Source of the DNA: DAOUAJ01 sp034433615
GTDB taxonomy: Bacteria; Chloroflexota; Anaerolineae; DUEN01
Direction of reading: 5' to 3'
NCBI GenBank assembly: GCA_034433615.1
Contig: DAOUAJ010000191.1
Location: 1-9,696 of the forward strand
Length of the DNA: 9,696 bases
Made by a program: the position numbers and the translations under genes. Positions within the stretch are counted from its first letter, which is position 1, and every line of letters starts with the position of its first letter. Below the pieces are notes generated by a model that was not told the DNA's origin, searched no databases, and was given only the letters and a program-made list of their open reading frames with translations. Positions 1-6,339 of the stretch are shown piece after piece.

Positions 1-206
1 CCAGCCGCGGCCAGCCCGCCCGTGACGATCAGCACCATCAGGGCGCGGATGTCTGGCCTCCCACCCGCGCCCAGGAAGGCGCCCCCCACAGCCGCCAACA
101 AGAGCAGCGCCACCACGCGCAGCTTGAACAGTGTGACTAATGCAGCAGCCACACTGTGTTGCCGCGGATGAACCGCTACAGATGGGAAGGCTATCGGCTC
201 GTTCAT
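1..206 (-). CDS. ctaB: Protoheme IX farnesyltransferase (heme O synthase), N-terminal part
   Basis: Only the first 68 codons are in the window; the gene runs off the left edge. CtaB is a UbiA-family membrane prenyltransferase that adds a farnesyl group to protoheme IX to make heme O, the precursor of heme A. The visible part has a short polar N-terminus, then LFKLRVVALLLLAAVGG (residues 26-42), which matches the first membrane segment typical of CtaB, and a second hydrophobic stretch near residues 56-68. The aspartate-rich prenyl-diphosphate motifs would lie beyond the edge. The ATG follows a GGAG/GAGG ribosome-binding site and is 4 bp downstream of the ctaA stop, so the two are probably co-translated. 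The position next to heme A synthase at the end of an oxidase operon supports the call. A different UbiA-family member is possible but unlikely here. Confidence 0.85.
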   Translation of the reverse strand, partial: MNEPIAFPSVAVHPRQHSVAAALVTLFKLRVVALLLLAAVGGAFLGAGGRPDIRALMVLIVTGGLAAA

Positions 207-210
207 TGCC

Positions 211-648
211 TCACTCCACGATCCACCTGCCGGCTGGCCGAAAAACCAGAACACTGAGAGCCACCAGGGCGCCAAAGAAGATCATAGCCAGACCCTGATG
301 AATGGCCACCACGACCGGATCGAGCCGGGCCAGAACGGTCACACCGCCCAACACCGCCTGGGCGATCAACAGGCTGATGGTCAGAAGAGCGAGGAACCGC
401 TCTGGGAGGCGCTGGCGCCAGGCTACGAAGGTGATCCCCAGGACCAGGAGGCTCACCAGCAGAGCCACCAGTCTGTGAACCCACTCCAGGAGGACAAGGC
501 CCTCCAACGGCGGGAAGAGCCGACCGTGACAGAGTGGCCAATCAGGGCAGGCCAGCCCCGCGCCCATCCCCCGGACGTAACTGCCCATCATCGCAGCAGC
601 GAGGGTCCCCAGGGTCGCTGCCAGCGTCAAACTTCGTAGAATGCGCAT
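211..648 (-). CDS. ctaA: Compact (half-size, 4-TM) heme A synthase, CtaA/COX15 family
   Basis: Heme A synthase oxidises the C8 methyl of heme O to a formyl group. The protein is 145 aa from MRILRS and holds a single four-helix unit; usual bacterial CtaA has about 300 aa and eight helices. Visible landmarks are the loop cysteine pair in CPDWPLC (C34, C40), the EWVHRL motif with E55 and H58 in helix 2, LGGVTVL (100-106), and H117 in AIHQGLA in helix 4. These match the N-terminal half of full CtaA; the second half is absent because the frame closes and ctaB starts 4 bp later. Compact single-domain CtaA is known from Aeropyrum pernix, so this is probably functional, likely as an oligomer (inference). 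Start choice is uncertain: ATGs at 660 and 687 are in frame upstream, none with a strong ribosome-binding site. The 648 start fits the family N-terminus best. Confidence 0.85.
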   Translation of the reverse strand: MRILRSLTLAATLGTLAAAMMGSYVRGMGAGLACPDWPLCHGRLFPPLEGLVLLEWVHRLVALLVSLLVLGITFVAWRQRLPERFLALLTISLLIAQAVLGGVTVLARLDPVVVAIHQGLAMIFFGALVALSVLVFRPAGRWIVE

Positions 649-690
649 CTCCACCCCCATTTCCACACCACTTTTGTGCTTAGACATGAT

Positions 691-843
691 GGGGAGGTAC
701 GGAGGGAACCCCCTCCGTGGAAACTCTTTTTTCGCCTTTTGCCTGCCTGTTCTCAGCCTGATACAGCAGACCCGTACTGAGCGAGGCAGGCAAAGGGCTG
801 AGAAGGAGGATTTTCTGGAGGGGCAGCCCCTCCAGGCCTCCCC
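691..843. repeat. Long imperfect palindrome (MITE-like or dispersed palindromic element)
   Basis: This element nearly fills the gap between the DUF420 gene and ctaA. Outer arms are GGGGAGG (691-697) and CCTCCCC (837-843). Inside each outer arm is its own hairpin: ACGGAGGG/CCCTCCGT with loop AACC (699-718), and CTGGAGGGGC/GCCCCTCCAG around one base (815-835). Inner arms are TTTGCCTGCCT and its exact complement AGGCAGGCAAA, flanked by CTCAG/CTGAG around a central loop of about 20 nt. The two halves, read as reverse complements, align over about 70 bp with small mismatches. No coding sequence is convincing here. The T-run at 728-732, next to the left hairpin, would suit only plus-strand transcription, and no plus-strand gene ends there. 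The element is probably a mobile or dispersed palindromic sequence inserted in the operon. Its copy number is unknown from this window. Confidence 0.7.
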
Positions 844-854
844 AATGGCAACTC

Positions 855-1304
855 TCACTTCGCCGGGTACAGGTGATACAGCATGAGATAGACCAGGACA
901 CCCGTCACCGAAACGTATAGCCAGATCGGCAACGTCCAGCGCGCGATCCCGCGATGCCGCGCAAAGCGTCCCCGGAAAGCCTGCGCCAGAGTCACCAACG
1001 CCAGCGGCACGATCGTCGCTGCCAAAACCACGTGCGAGATGAGGATCGCATAGTACACCGGGCGTATCCACCCCTGCCCCCGAAACGGCATCGAGCCCAC
1101 ATGAGCGTGGTAGATCAGGTAGGAGATCAGAAACAGCGTGGAGACGACAAACGCTGCCAACATGAAAGCCCTGTGGATCCTCCACCGACGCCGTCGGATG
1201 AAATAATACCCGATCACGAGCAAAACCGCGCTCGTCCCGTTGAGGATGGCATTCACCGTAGGCAGGCCGGAGATGGACAGCACGCTCAGCCGCTTCCGCG
1301 CCAT
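855..1304 (-). CDS. DUF420 family four-helix membrane protein
   Basis: The protein is 149 aa with four predicted membrane helices (about residues 17-36, 46-66, 82-107 and 124-144). It has the typical DUF420 pattern: LPTVNAILNGTSAVLL near the start, IHRAFMLAAFVVSTLFL, SYLIYHAHVGS, and a C-terminal PIWLYVSVTGVLVYLMLY. Several histidines sit at or near helix ends (H44, H66, H68, H91, H117) and could bind metal or heme; that is inference, since the biochemical role of DUF420 is not established to my knowledge. Family members are often found near cytochrome oxidase and heme A genes, as here. The start at 1304 overlaps the upstream cupredoxin-like gene by 19 bp, which points to translational coupling. 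A palindromic element follows the stop. Confidence 0.85.
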   Translation of the reverse strand: MARKRLSVLSISGLPTVNAILNGTSAVLLVIGYYFIRRRRWRIHRAFMLAAFVVSTLFLISYLIYHAHVGSMPFRGQGWIRPVYYAILISHVVLAATIVPLALVTLAQAFRGRFARHRGIARWTLPIWLYVSVTGVLVYLMLYHLYPAK

Positions 1305-1825
1305 GCAGCCTTGTGGCCTCTGGAACGCTCAGCCGGCTCAGGGCCTGGAAAGTAGGCCAGCGCCAACAGGCCCATCACAGCCGCCAAAGGCAGGCCGAAC
1401 GCCAGCAGCGCCACCAGTTTCGCCAGCGGATCGGCCCGCGGCTTCACCTCCACGCCGATGTACCGGCTCGGGTGAATCGTGCACGCAAAACTCACCGTGC
1501 TCGGGCTCTCGAACGGGATCCGGGCCGTCGTGCCCGCCGGGACCCAGAACGGGCCCACTTGATGCGCCGTCTCATCCTCGTTGCGCACCAGCAGGACATC
1601 CCCTACCACAAAAGACCAATTGGCCGGGATCGAAGGGACGGCCTCGCCGGCTGCCACCCGCTGGGCCGTCCCCGGCGGAATCACCAGCTCCATCTGCCGC
1701 GGCGGCCGATCGCCGAGGATGGCCCGCCAGAAGTACTCGTTGACGGCCCAGGACAGCGCCATACTGCCGATCAAAGCCAGGCCGAACAGCCATAAGTAGC
1801 GATTAAGGTTGACGGACTTCCACAT
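1286..1825 (-). CDS. Membrane-anchored cupredoxin-like protein of the oxidase operon
   Basis: The protein is 179 aa. It has an N-terminal membrane helix (about 10-29), an extracytoplasmic beta-rich domain (about 45-128), a C-terminal helix (about 134-158) and a short charged tail. The domain resembles cupredoxins: a candidate copper His in DETAHQVGPF (H88), then VSFACTIHPSRYIGVEV with C115 and H118 in C-x2-H spacing as in plastocyanin and amicyanin. The usual axial Met is not at C+6 (R121) or C+8 (I123), so a blue-copper site would lack its normal fourth ligand. It could be a copper carrier for CuA/CuB assembly, an electron carrier, or a degenerate CoxII-like domain; no specific name is justified. 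The ATG lies inside the end of the PCuAC gene (23-bp overlap) but follows a purine-rich GGGAGGGAG about 10 nt upstream. Confidence 0.75.
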   Translation of the reverse strand: MWKSVNLNRYLWLFGLALIGSMALSWAVNEYFWRAILGDRPPRQMELVIPPGTAQRVAAGEAVPSIPANWSFVVGDVLLVRNEDETAHQVGPFWVPAGTTARIPFESPSTVSFACTIHPSRYIGVEVKPRADPLAKLVALLAFGLPLAAVMGLLALAYFPGPEPAERSRGHKAAWRGSG

Positions 1826-2765
1826 CGGCTGTGATCTCCCTCCCCTTCTCGAACCGAAGGACGATGAGGAACCGTTCCCCTGGCCGCAGCTCGCGCGTCA
1901 GGCCGACGAGCATGAGGTGATAGTCACCAGGTGCCAACTTTACCTGCCCTCCAGCGGGTACTTCAATGCGTCCCACCGGCCGCATCTGTACCACGTCACC
2001 CACCAGACGAGATTGGTGCAGCTCCGCCGCCTGAGCTACCTCGCTCCTGGCAGCCACCAGGGCATCGGCCGCCTCGCCGACGTTGAAGATGGTCAGGTAT
2101 ACGGCGCCGGTGGCGCCCACACCGGCCGGGCGAGCCCAGGCCCCCTCGATGCGCAGATCCCCGGAGGTCACCTCCATGTCAGAGCCCTCAACTTCATAGC
2201 TATGGGCAGGTTGCTCGTGAACGCGCATTTCCTCAGAGTTCTGAGCCCCATCACCTGGGGCAGATTCCTCATGAACATGAACAGGTATTTCCTGGGAGCC
2301 CGACGCCGGCCACAACGGGGTGGCCGCATAGCCGACGCCCCAGGAGGCCCATCCCATGATCAGGGCTAAAGCCAGAGCCTCGCCGGCAACCCACCGGGCC
2401 GACCGCTTCACCACCCCCGGCAACTGCCCTCGCAGGGCAAGCATCACCAGCGCGATCACGCCGACCAATTCGCTGACCTTGCAAACCAGGCCGCCGGCTT
2501 CGATGGCCTCCGGCCCATGCCCGAACGGGGCCGGCAACGCCCGGGTGATGGCCCACAACACCACCAAGCCACCGGCCAGGGCCAGCCCCGTGCGATATAA
2601 CCCAGGCGAGGGCCGCCGCCAGAAAGCCAGTGACCAGAGGATCTCCACGATCCCCGCCACAACGAAGAAGATCCCATGAGCCGGGGCGTGAGTGTAATGT
2701 ATCAGCGCAACCCACAAGTGGATCAACCCGGCCAGGGCAATCGCTACAATCGGTATGTAACGCAT
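1803..2765 (-). CDS. Membrane domain fused to a PCu(A)C periplasmic copper chaperone
   Basis: The protein is 320 aa. Residues 1-147 form about five membrane helices, with histidines at H16, H23, H26 and H30. A flexible linker rich in His and acidic residues follows (H163, H165, H183, H188). Residues about 198-318 are a PCu(A)C domain whose copper motif is complete: H250-x10-M261-x21-H283-x-M285. PCu(A)C proteins carry Cu(I) outside the cytoplasm and deliver it to the CuA centre of subunit II, often with Sco. The usual PCu(A)C protein is a small secreted or lipid-anchored protein of about 150 aa, so the multi-helix N-terminus is atypical. The start is set by an AAGGAGG ribosome-binding site and a TGATG overlap with sco. 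The same frame stays open farther upstream, but only as a shadow of sco. Its neighbours fit a copper-loading module. Confidence 0.85.
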   Translation of the reverse strand: MRYIPIVAIALAGLIHLWVALIHYTHAPAHGIFFVVAGIVEILWSLAFWRRPSPGLYRTGLALAGGLVVLWAITRALPAPFGHGPEAIEAGGLVCKVSELVGVIALVMLALRGQLPGVVKRSARWVAGEALALALIMGWASWGVGYAATPLWPASGSQEIPVHVHEESAPGDGAQNSEEMRVHEQPAHSYEVEGSDMEVTSGDLRIEGAWARPAGVGATGAVYLTIFNVGEAADALVAARSEVAQAAELHQSRLVGDVVQMRPVGRIEVPAGGQVKLAPGDYHLMLVGLTRELRPGERFLIVLRFEKGREITADVEVRQP

Positions 2766-3400
2766 CACTGCCTCCTTAAGAGCTGCTCCAGATCGGCCGC
2801 GATGTCCTGCGGCTCCGTTTCGTAGGCAAAGGTCAGCATCAGCCGTCCCTCGCGGTCTATCACGTACGTGCGAGCCGAATGGGTGACCAGATAGCCGGCT
2901 GCTGAGCCCACCTCCTCCTTCTCGACATACACCCCGTAAGCGCGAGCCACCGCCTCGATCTCCTCCGGCCGGCCGGTGAGCCCGACGAACGCGGGATCGA
3001 AGTGGCTCAGATACCGTTTCATCGCGGCAGGCGTATCCCGCTCGGGGTCCACGCTGATGAAAATCACTTGCACTTCCCTCGCCGCCTCTCCCAGCTCCTG
3101 GACCACATAGTTCAGCTTGGCCAACGTGGTAGGGCAAACATCCGGGCAATGGGTGTAACCAAAGAACAGCAAGACCACCTTGCCCCGATAGTCGCTGAGC
3201 CTTACCGACCGCCCCTCCTGGTCGGTGAGGGTGAAATCGGCGGTGGGCGGAGGCGGGTCGAACTGCGAGCCGTGAAAGGTGTAAGGCCAGGCAAAAGGGA
3301 GGCTTCGGGCAGCCGTCACGATCAGGGCTAACAGGATAACCGCGACGATGATTCCCCACCCAACAGAATTACGCCTGAGAGCGTGCCGCACGCCTGCCAT
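2765..3400 (-). CDS. sco: SCO1/SenC/PrrC family copper chaperone
   Basis: The protein is 211 aa: one N-terminal membrane anchor (about 14-31) and an extracytoplasmic thioredoxin-fold domain. The copper-binding CxxxC is present in FFGYTHCPDVCPTT (C85, C89), and the conserved distal His is H174 in YLVTHSARTYVID. Other family landmarks are DFTLTD (55-60), the SDYRGKVVLLFFGY strand, and FISVDPERDTP (114-124). Sco proteins reduce and metallate the CuA site of oxidase subunit II. The gene starts 6 bp after the coxC stop and its TGA shares one base with the ATG of the PCuAC fusion, so the two chaperones are made together. Length and motifs are normal for the family. The ribosome-binding site is weak (GGTGA), consistent with coupling to coxC. 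Confidence 0.95.
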   Translation of the reverse strand: MAGVRHALRRNSVGWGIIVAVILLALIVTAARSLPFAWPYTFHGSQFDPPPPTADFTLTDQEGRSVRLSDYRGKVVLLFFGYTHCPDVCPTTLAKLNYVVQELGEAAREVQVIFISVDPERDTPAAMKRYLSHFDPAFVGLTGRPEEIEAVARAYGVYVEKEEVGSAAGYLVTHSARTYVIDREGRLMLTFAYETEPQDIAADLEQLLRRQ

Positions 3401-3406
3401 TTGGTG

Positions 3407-3976
3407 TCACCCGACCAGATACAACGCCGGATAGAAGAAGACCCACACCACGTCCACAAAGTGCCAATACTTGACGATCGCTTCCACTCCCCAATGCTTT
3501 TCGGCAGAATAGGCGCCCCGCAGCCCGTTCAGGAACACTACCAGCAGAAGCAACACGCCCGTGAGCACGTGAAAGGCATGCATGCCGGTCATAGAAAAGA
3601 AGGAAATGCCGAAACCCTCCTGAGGCGTGATCCCGATGTGTGGCGCCTCCGGCCACTCCACCGCGACCACTCCCACCAGAAAGAGGCTGCCCAGGATGAT
3701 CGTGTACAGCAGATTCCACAAGAAGCCCTGCCGGTCCCCGTGAGCGATAGAAGTTTCAGCCCGGTAGGCCGTCAGGCTGCTGAGCAGCAGGATGACCGTG
3801 ATCGTCAAGCCCAGTGGCTGATTCAACCCTTCCGGTCGGTAGGTGCCAAACAGGTAGAAACGGGCGAACAGCAGGATCAGGAAGATCATGCTCTCCGACA
3901 GGAAGAACAGCCACAGTCCCAGGCGGTTGAGGCTCAGGCGATCATAACGTGGGTGGGTTACAGCGCTCACGCTCAT
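3407..3976 (-). CDS. coxC: Cytochrome c oxidase subunit III (short, five-helix form)
   Basis: The protein is 189 aa with about five membrane helices, the short form common in bacterial caa3 and quinol oxidases; the seven-helix mitochondrial form is about 260 aa. Recognisable segments are LGLWLFFLSESMIF with the conserved E28, FFSMTGMHAFHVLTG with H133 and H136, and the terminal KYWHFVDVVWVFFYPALYL. Subunit III binds subunit I and stabilises the oxidase during turnover. Its ATG overlaps the coxD stop by 4 bp (ATGA) after a GGGAGGG ribosome-binding site, and sco follows 6 bp downstream. Paralogues that serve bo3 or nitric oxide reductase exist, but the neighbouring coxA and coxB make the aa3-type assignment firm. 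Confidence 0.95.
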   Translation of the reverse strand: MSVSAVTHPRYDRLSLNRLGLWLFFLSESMIFLILLFARFYLFGTYRPEGLNQPLGLTITVILLLSSLTAYRAETSIAHGDRQGFLWNLLYTIILGSLFLVGVVAVEWPEAPHIGITPQEGFGISFFSMTGMHAFHVLTGVLLLLVVFLNGLRGAYSAEKHWGVEAIVKYWHFVDVVWVFFYPALYLVG

Positions 3977-4335
3977 GCGTGCCCTCCCTCTCTACGCCAC
4001 AACTGCGTCACATGCATGAAGTATTGCACGATCAGCCCGGCCTTGATCAGGGCGATCAGAGCCAGATACGGGAGCACGTTGCTGTGGATGGCCATGGCGA
4101 TGCCGTACTCGACCGCCGTCAACACGGCCAGACCAAGCAACACCGCAGCACCCGTGCGATAGGCCACCGATCTCCGCCTGCGGCGCGCCGGGTCGAGAGG
4201 TGGAGCCTCGGCCGCGCCGGGCGCGCCTCCCAGCGGCACGAGCCGACTGAAAGCTAAACCGGCAACCAGGACAGCGATTCCCACCAGCACCGATGCCCCT
4301 GCCAGGATCAGACTGGCCTGCGTAATGTCCAACAT
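3973..4335 (-). CDS. coxD: Cytochrome c oxidase subunit IV (prokaryotic COX4 type)
   Basis: The protein is 120 aa with three membrane helices (about 8-29, 60-80 and 87-106) and an Arg-rich cytoplasmic loop (R51-R55). The C-terminal part, ALIALIKAGLIVQYFMHVTQ, is the signature of the prokaryotic COX4 family, a small accessory subunit of caa3 and bo3 oxidases thought to help assembly of the CuB site. The gene starts 15 bp after coxA behind GGAGGAG and ends in a 4-bp overlap with coxC. The loop between helices 1 and 2 (about 30-55) is longer and richer in Ala, Gly and Pro than I would expect; I know of no function for it. Confidence 0.88.
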   Translation of the reverse strand: MLDITQASLILAGASVLVGIAVLVAGLAFSRLVPLGGAPGAAEAPPLDPARRRRRSVAYRTGAAVLLGLAVLTAVEYGIAMAIHSNVLPYLALIALIKAGLIVQYFMHVTQLWRREGGHA

Positions 4336-4350
4336 GAGTCATCTCCTCCA

Positions 4351-6315
4351 TTACGATCCCTCGGCCGGAGCCACTCTCACGTACACGGAACCGGGCACAC
4401 CATAGTCGTAAGGGCTGCCCACCACCACCGGCGACACCGGGTAACTCTCCTCCGGCGGCGGGGATGGGAGCTGCCACTCCGGCGAGCGCGAACACCAGGG
4501 GTTGGCCGGAGCTTTGGCACCGGCCCACGCGCTCCGCACGATATTGACGAGGAAGATCAGCATGGCTATCCCCACCAGGAATCCACCGATGGTCGCCACC
4601 ACCTGCAACGGCTCGAAACCCAAAGTCGGGTCGTAGTCGCCGGTGCGCCGGCGCAGCCCCAGCAGCCCCAGGCGGAACATGGACGCGGTGATCACGAAAA
4701 AGCCGATGGTCATCAGCCAGAAGTGCAATCGGCCCAGCTTCTCGTTGTACCAGCGCCCCGTGGCCTTGGGGAACCAGTAGTAAATCGCCGCTAAGAAGGG
4801 GTAAACGAACCCGCCGAACATGGTGTGGTGGAAGTGGGCCACGACCCAGTACGTCTCGTGCAGGTGCAAATCCACCGGCACCGAGCCCAGGAAGGGGCCG
4901 GTCAGCCCACCGATCAGGAAGACGACGAAGGCGCCCAGAACAAAGAGGAAGGGAGTCTCAAAGCTCAGCTTGCCCCCCCACAGAGTGGCCAGCCAGTTGA
5001 AGAACTTAACCCCCGTCGGCACAGCCACCAGCATCGTGCTGAACATGAAAGCCACGCTGGTCACGTTCCCCAGTCCCACGGTGAACATGTGGTGCGCCCA
5101 TACCAGGAACCCCAAGGTGGCGATGGCCATGCTGGACAGGGCGACCGCACGGTAGCCGAAGAGCGGCTTGCGGGCGCAGACGGGGAGCAGCTCGCTGATG
5201 ACCCCCAGGCCGGGCAGGACGAAGATGTATACCGCCGGATGGGAGTAGAACCAGAAGATGTGTTGGAACAGCACCGGATCGCCTCCCCTGGCCGGGTCAA
5301 AGAAGCCCATGCCCAGCACCCGCTCCAGCACAACCATGAGAAAAGCCATGCCGATGAACTGGGTGGCGATCAACTGGATGAAGGCCGTGGCGAATATGCC
5401 CCAGACGAAGATGGGCATACGGAAGAGGCTCATCCCCGGTGCACGCATCCTCAAAATGGTGGTGAGGAAGTTGACTGAGCCCAGGATCGAAGAGAGGCCG
5501 ATGAAGAAGACCCCCAGATAGAAGAACTGAGCCCCCAAAGGATCGAGGGCACCTAAAGGCGGGTAGCCAGTCCAGCCGGTGCTGAACCCACCGGTGACCA
5601 GGCTGGATAGTACCAGGACAGCCCCCGGCGGCGTCAGCCAGTAAGAGAGGGCATTCAGGCGGGGGAAGGCCATGTCCGGCGCCCCGATCATCAAAGGGAC
5701 CAGGTAGTTGGCCAGGCCGCTGATTCCCACCAGGATTGCAGCGATCATGACGATGCCATGTACCCCCATGATGTGGTTATAGGCGTCCGGTGTGAGAACC
5801 TGCATGCCGGGGCTGGAAAGCTCCACCCGCATCAGCAGAGCCAGCAAACCCGCCACAACGATAAGGAGCAGGCTTGTCACCATGTACTGGACGCCGATCA
5901 CCTTGTGGCTGGGGTCAAAGTTAAAGTAACGAGCCCAGCGGGGTGTGTCATAGCCTGGGTGGTGAGGATCGCCGGATTCCTGGCCCTGGCCCCATCGCCA
6001 CCAATCGGTGAAGGCCCCCACGCCGGCCAGAAAGGCCACCACTCCGAAGATAGCTCCCACGGTCGTCACCGGTCCTGGCTCCCAGGCGATCCGGTCCAGC
6101 CGGACCCGCACCCCCATGGTCAACAGCATGCCCACGCCGGTACCGGCCGCCCCCGTCACGAGGCCACGGACGAGCCCCAGGGAAAGGGCTCGCATCACAG
6201 CGCCGGTGACGGTTATCCCCGCACGCCGACCCCAGGCCCAAAGAGTGGCCAGAACGATGACCCCCACCAGCGCGAACAACACTGTCAGAAACAGGCTGGT
6301 CTGGGTGTGGTCCAT
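4351..6315 (-). CDS. coxA: Cytochrome c oxidase subunit I (A2-type heme-copper oxidase, N-terminally extended)
   Basis: This 654-aa catalytic subunit reduces O2 at heme a3-CuB and pumps protons. Metal ligands are all visible: H186 and H496 for low-spin heme a, H494 for heme a3, and H359, H408 and H409 for CuB, with Y363 as the cross-linked Tyr. D214 in GAPDMAFPRLN is the D-pathway entry and K437 in TGVKFFNW is the K-pathway Lys. At the end of the D pathway the sequence is FYSHPAVY (Y357, S358) rather than GHPEVY, so the Glu of A1 enzymes is missing and this is the A2 (YS) type seen in Thermus and Rhodothermus caa3. The site equivalent to the Mg-binding HD reads H486-E487. Residues 1-130 are an extra N-terminal region with about three hydrophobic segments ahead of the usual start of subunit I (near FNFDPSHKVIG). 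The start at 6315 has a strong GAGGAGGT site. Confidence 0.97.
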   Translation of the reverse strand: MDHTQTSLFLTVLFALVGVIVLATLWAWGRRAGITVTGAVMRALSLGLVRGLVTGAAGTGVGMLLTMGVRVRLDRIAWEPGPVTTVGAIFGVVAFLAGVGAFTDWWRWGQGQESGDPHHPGYDTPRWARYFNFDPSHKVIGVQYMVTSLLLIVVAGLLALLMRVELSSPGMQVLTPDAYNHIMGVHGIVMIAAILVGISGLANYLVPLMIGAPDMAFPRLNALSYWLTPPGAVLVLSSLVTGGFSTGWTGYPPLGALDPLGAQFFYLGVFFIGLSSILGSVNFLTTILRMRAPGMSLFRMPIFVWGIFATAFIQLIATQFIGMAFLMVVLERVLGMGFFDPARGGDPVLFQHIFWFYSHPAVYIFVLPGLGVISELLPVCARKPLFGYRAVALSSMAIATLGFLVWAHHMFTVGLGNVTSVAFMFSTMLVAVPTGVKFFNWLATLWGGKLSFETPFLFVLGAFVVFLIGGLTGPFLGSVPVDLHLHETYWVVAHFHHTMFGGFVYPFLAAIYYWFPKATGRWYNEKLGRLHFWLMTIGFFVITASMFRLGLLGLRRRTGDYDPTLGFEPLQVVATIGGFLVGIAMLIFLVNIVRSAWAGAKAPANPWCSRSPEWQLPSPPPEESYPVSPVVVGSPYDYGVPGSVYVRVAPAEGS

Positions 6316-6339
6316 GTTGTTACCTCCTCATCCTGCAGC

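Noticed and set aside
699..732. Plus-strand intrinsic terminator (hairpin plus T-run)
   Set aside because: No plus-strand gene ends here, and the hairpin is one part of a larger symmetric palindrome.
649..1185. In-frame upstream extension of ctaA to an ATG at 1185
   Set aside because: It crosses the palindromic element and is antisense-like shadow coding of the DUF420 gene region; the family N-terminus begins near 648.
2766..3359. In-frame upstream extension of the PCuAC gene to an ATG at 3359, giving about 518 aa
   Set aside because: The extension lies wholly within sco in another frame and has no recognisable protein character; the TGATG overlap with AAGGAGG sets the start at 2765.
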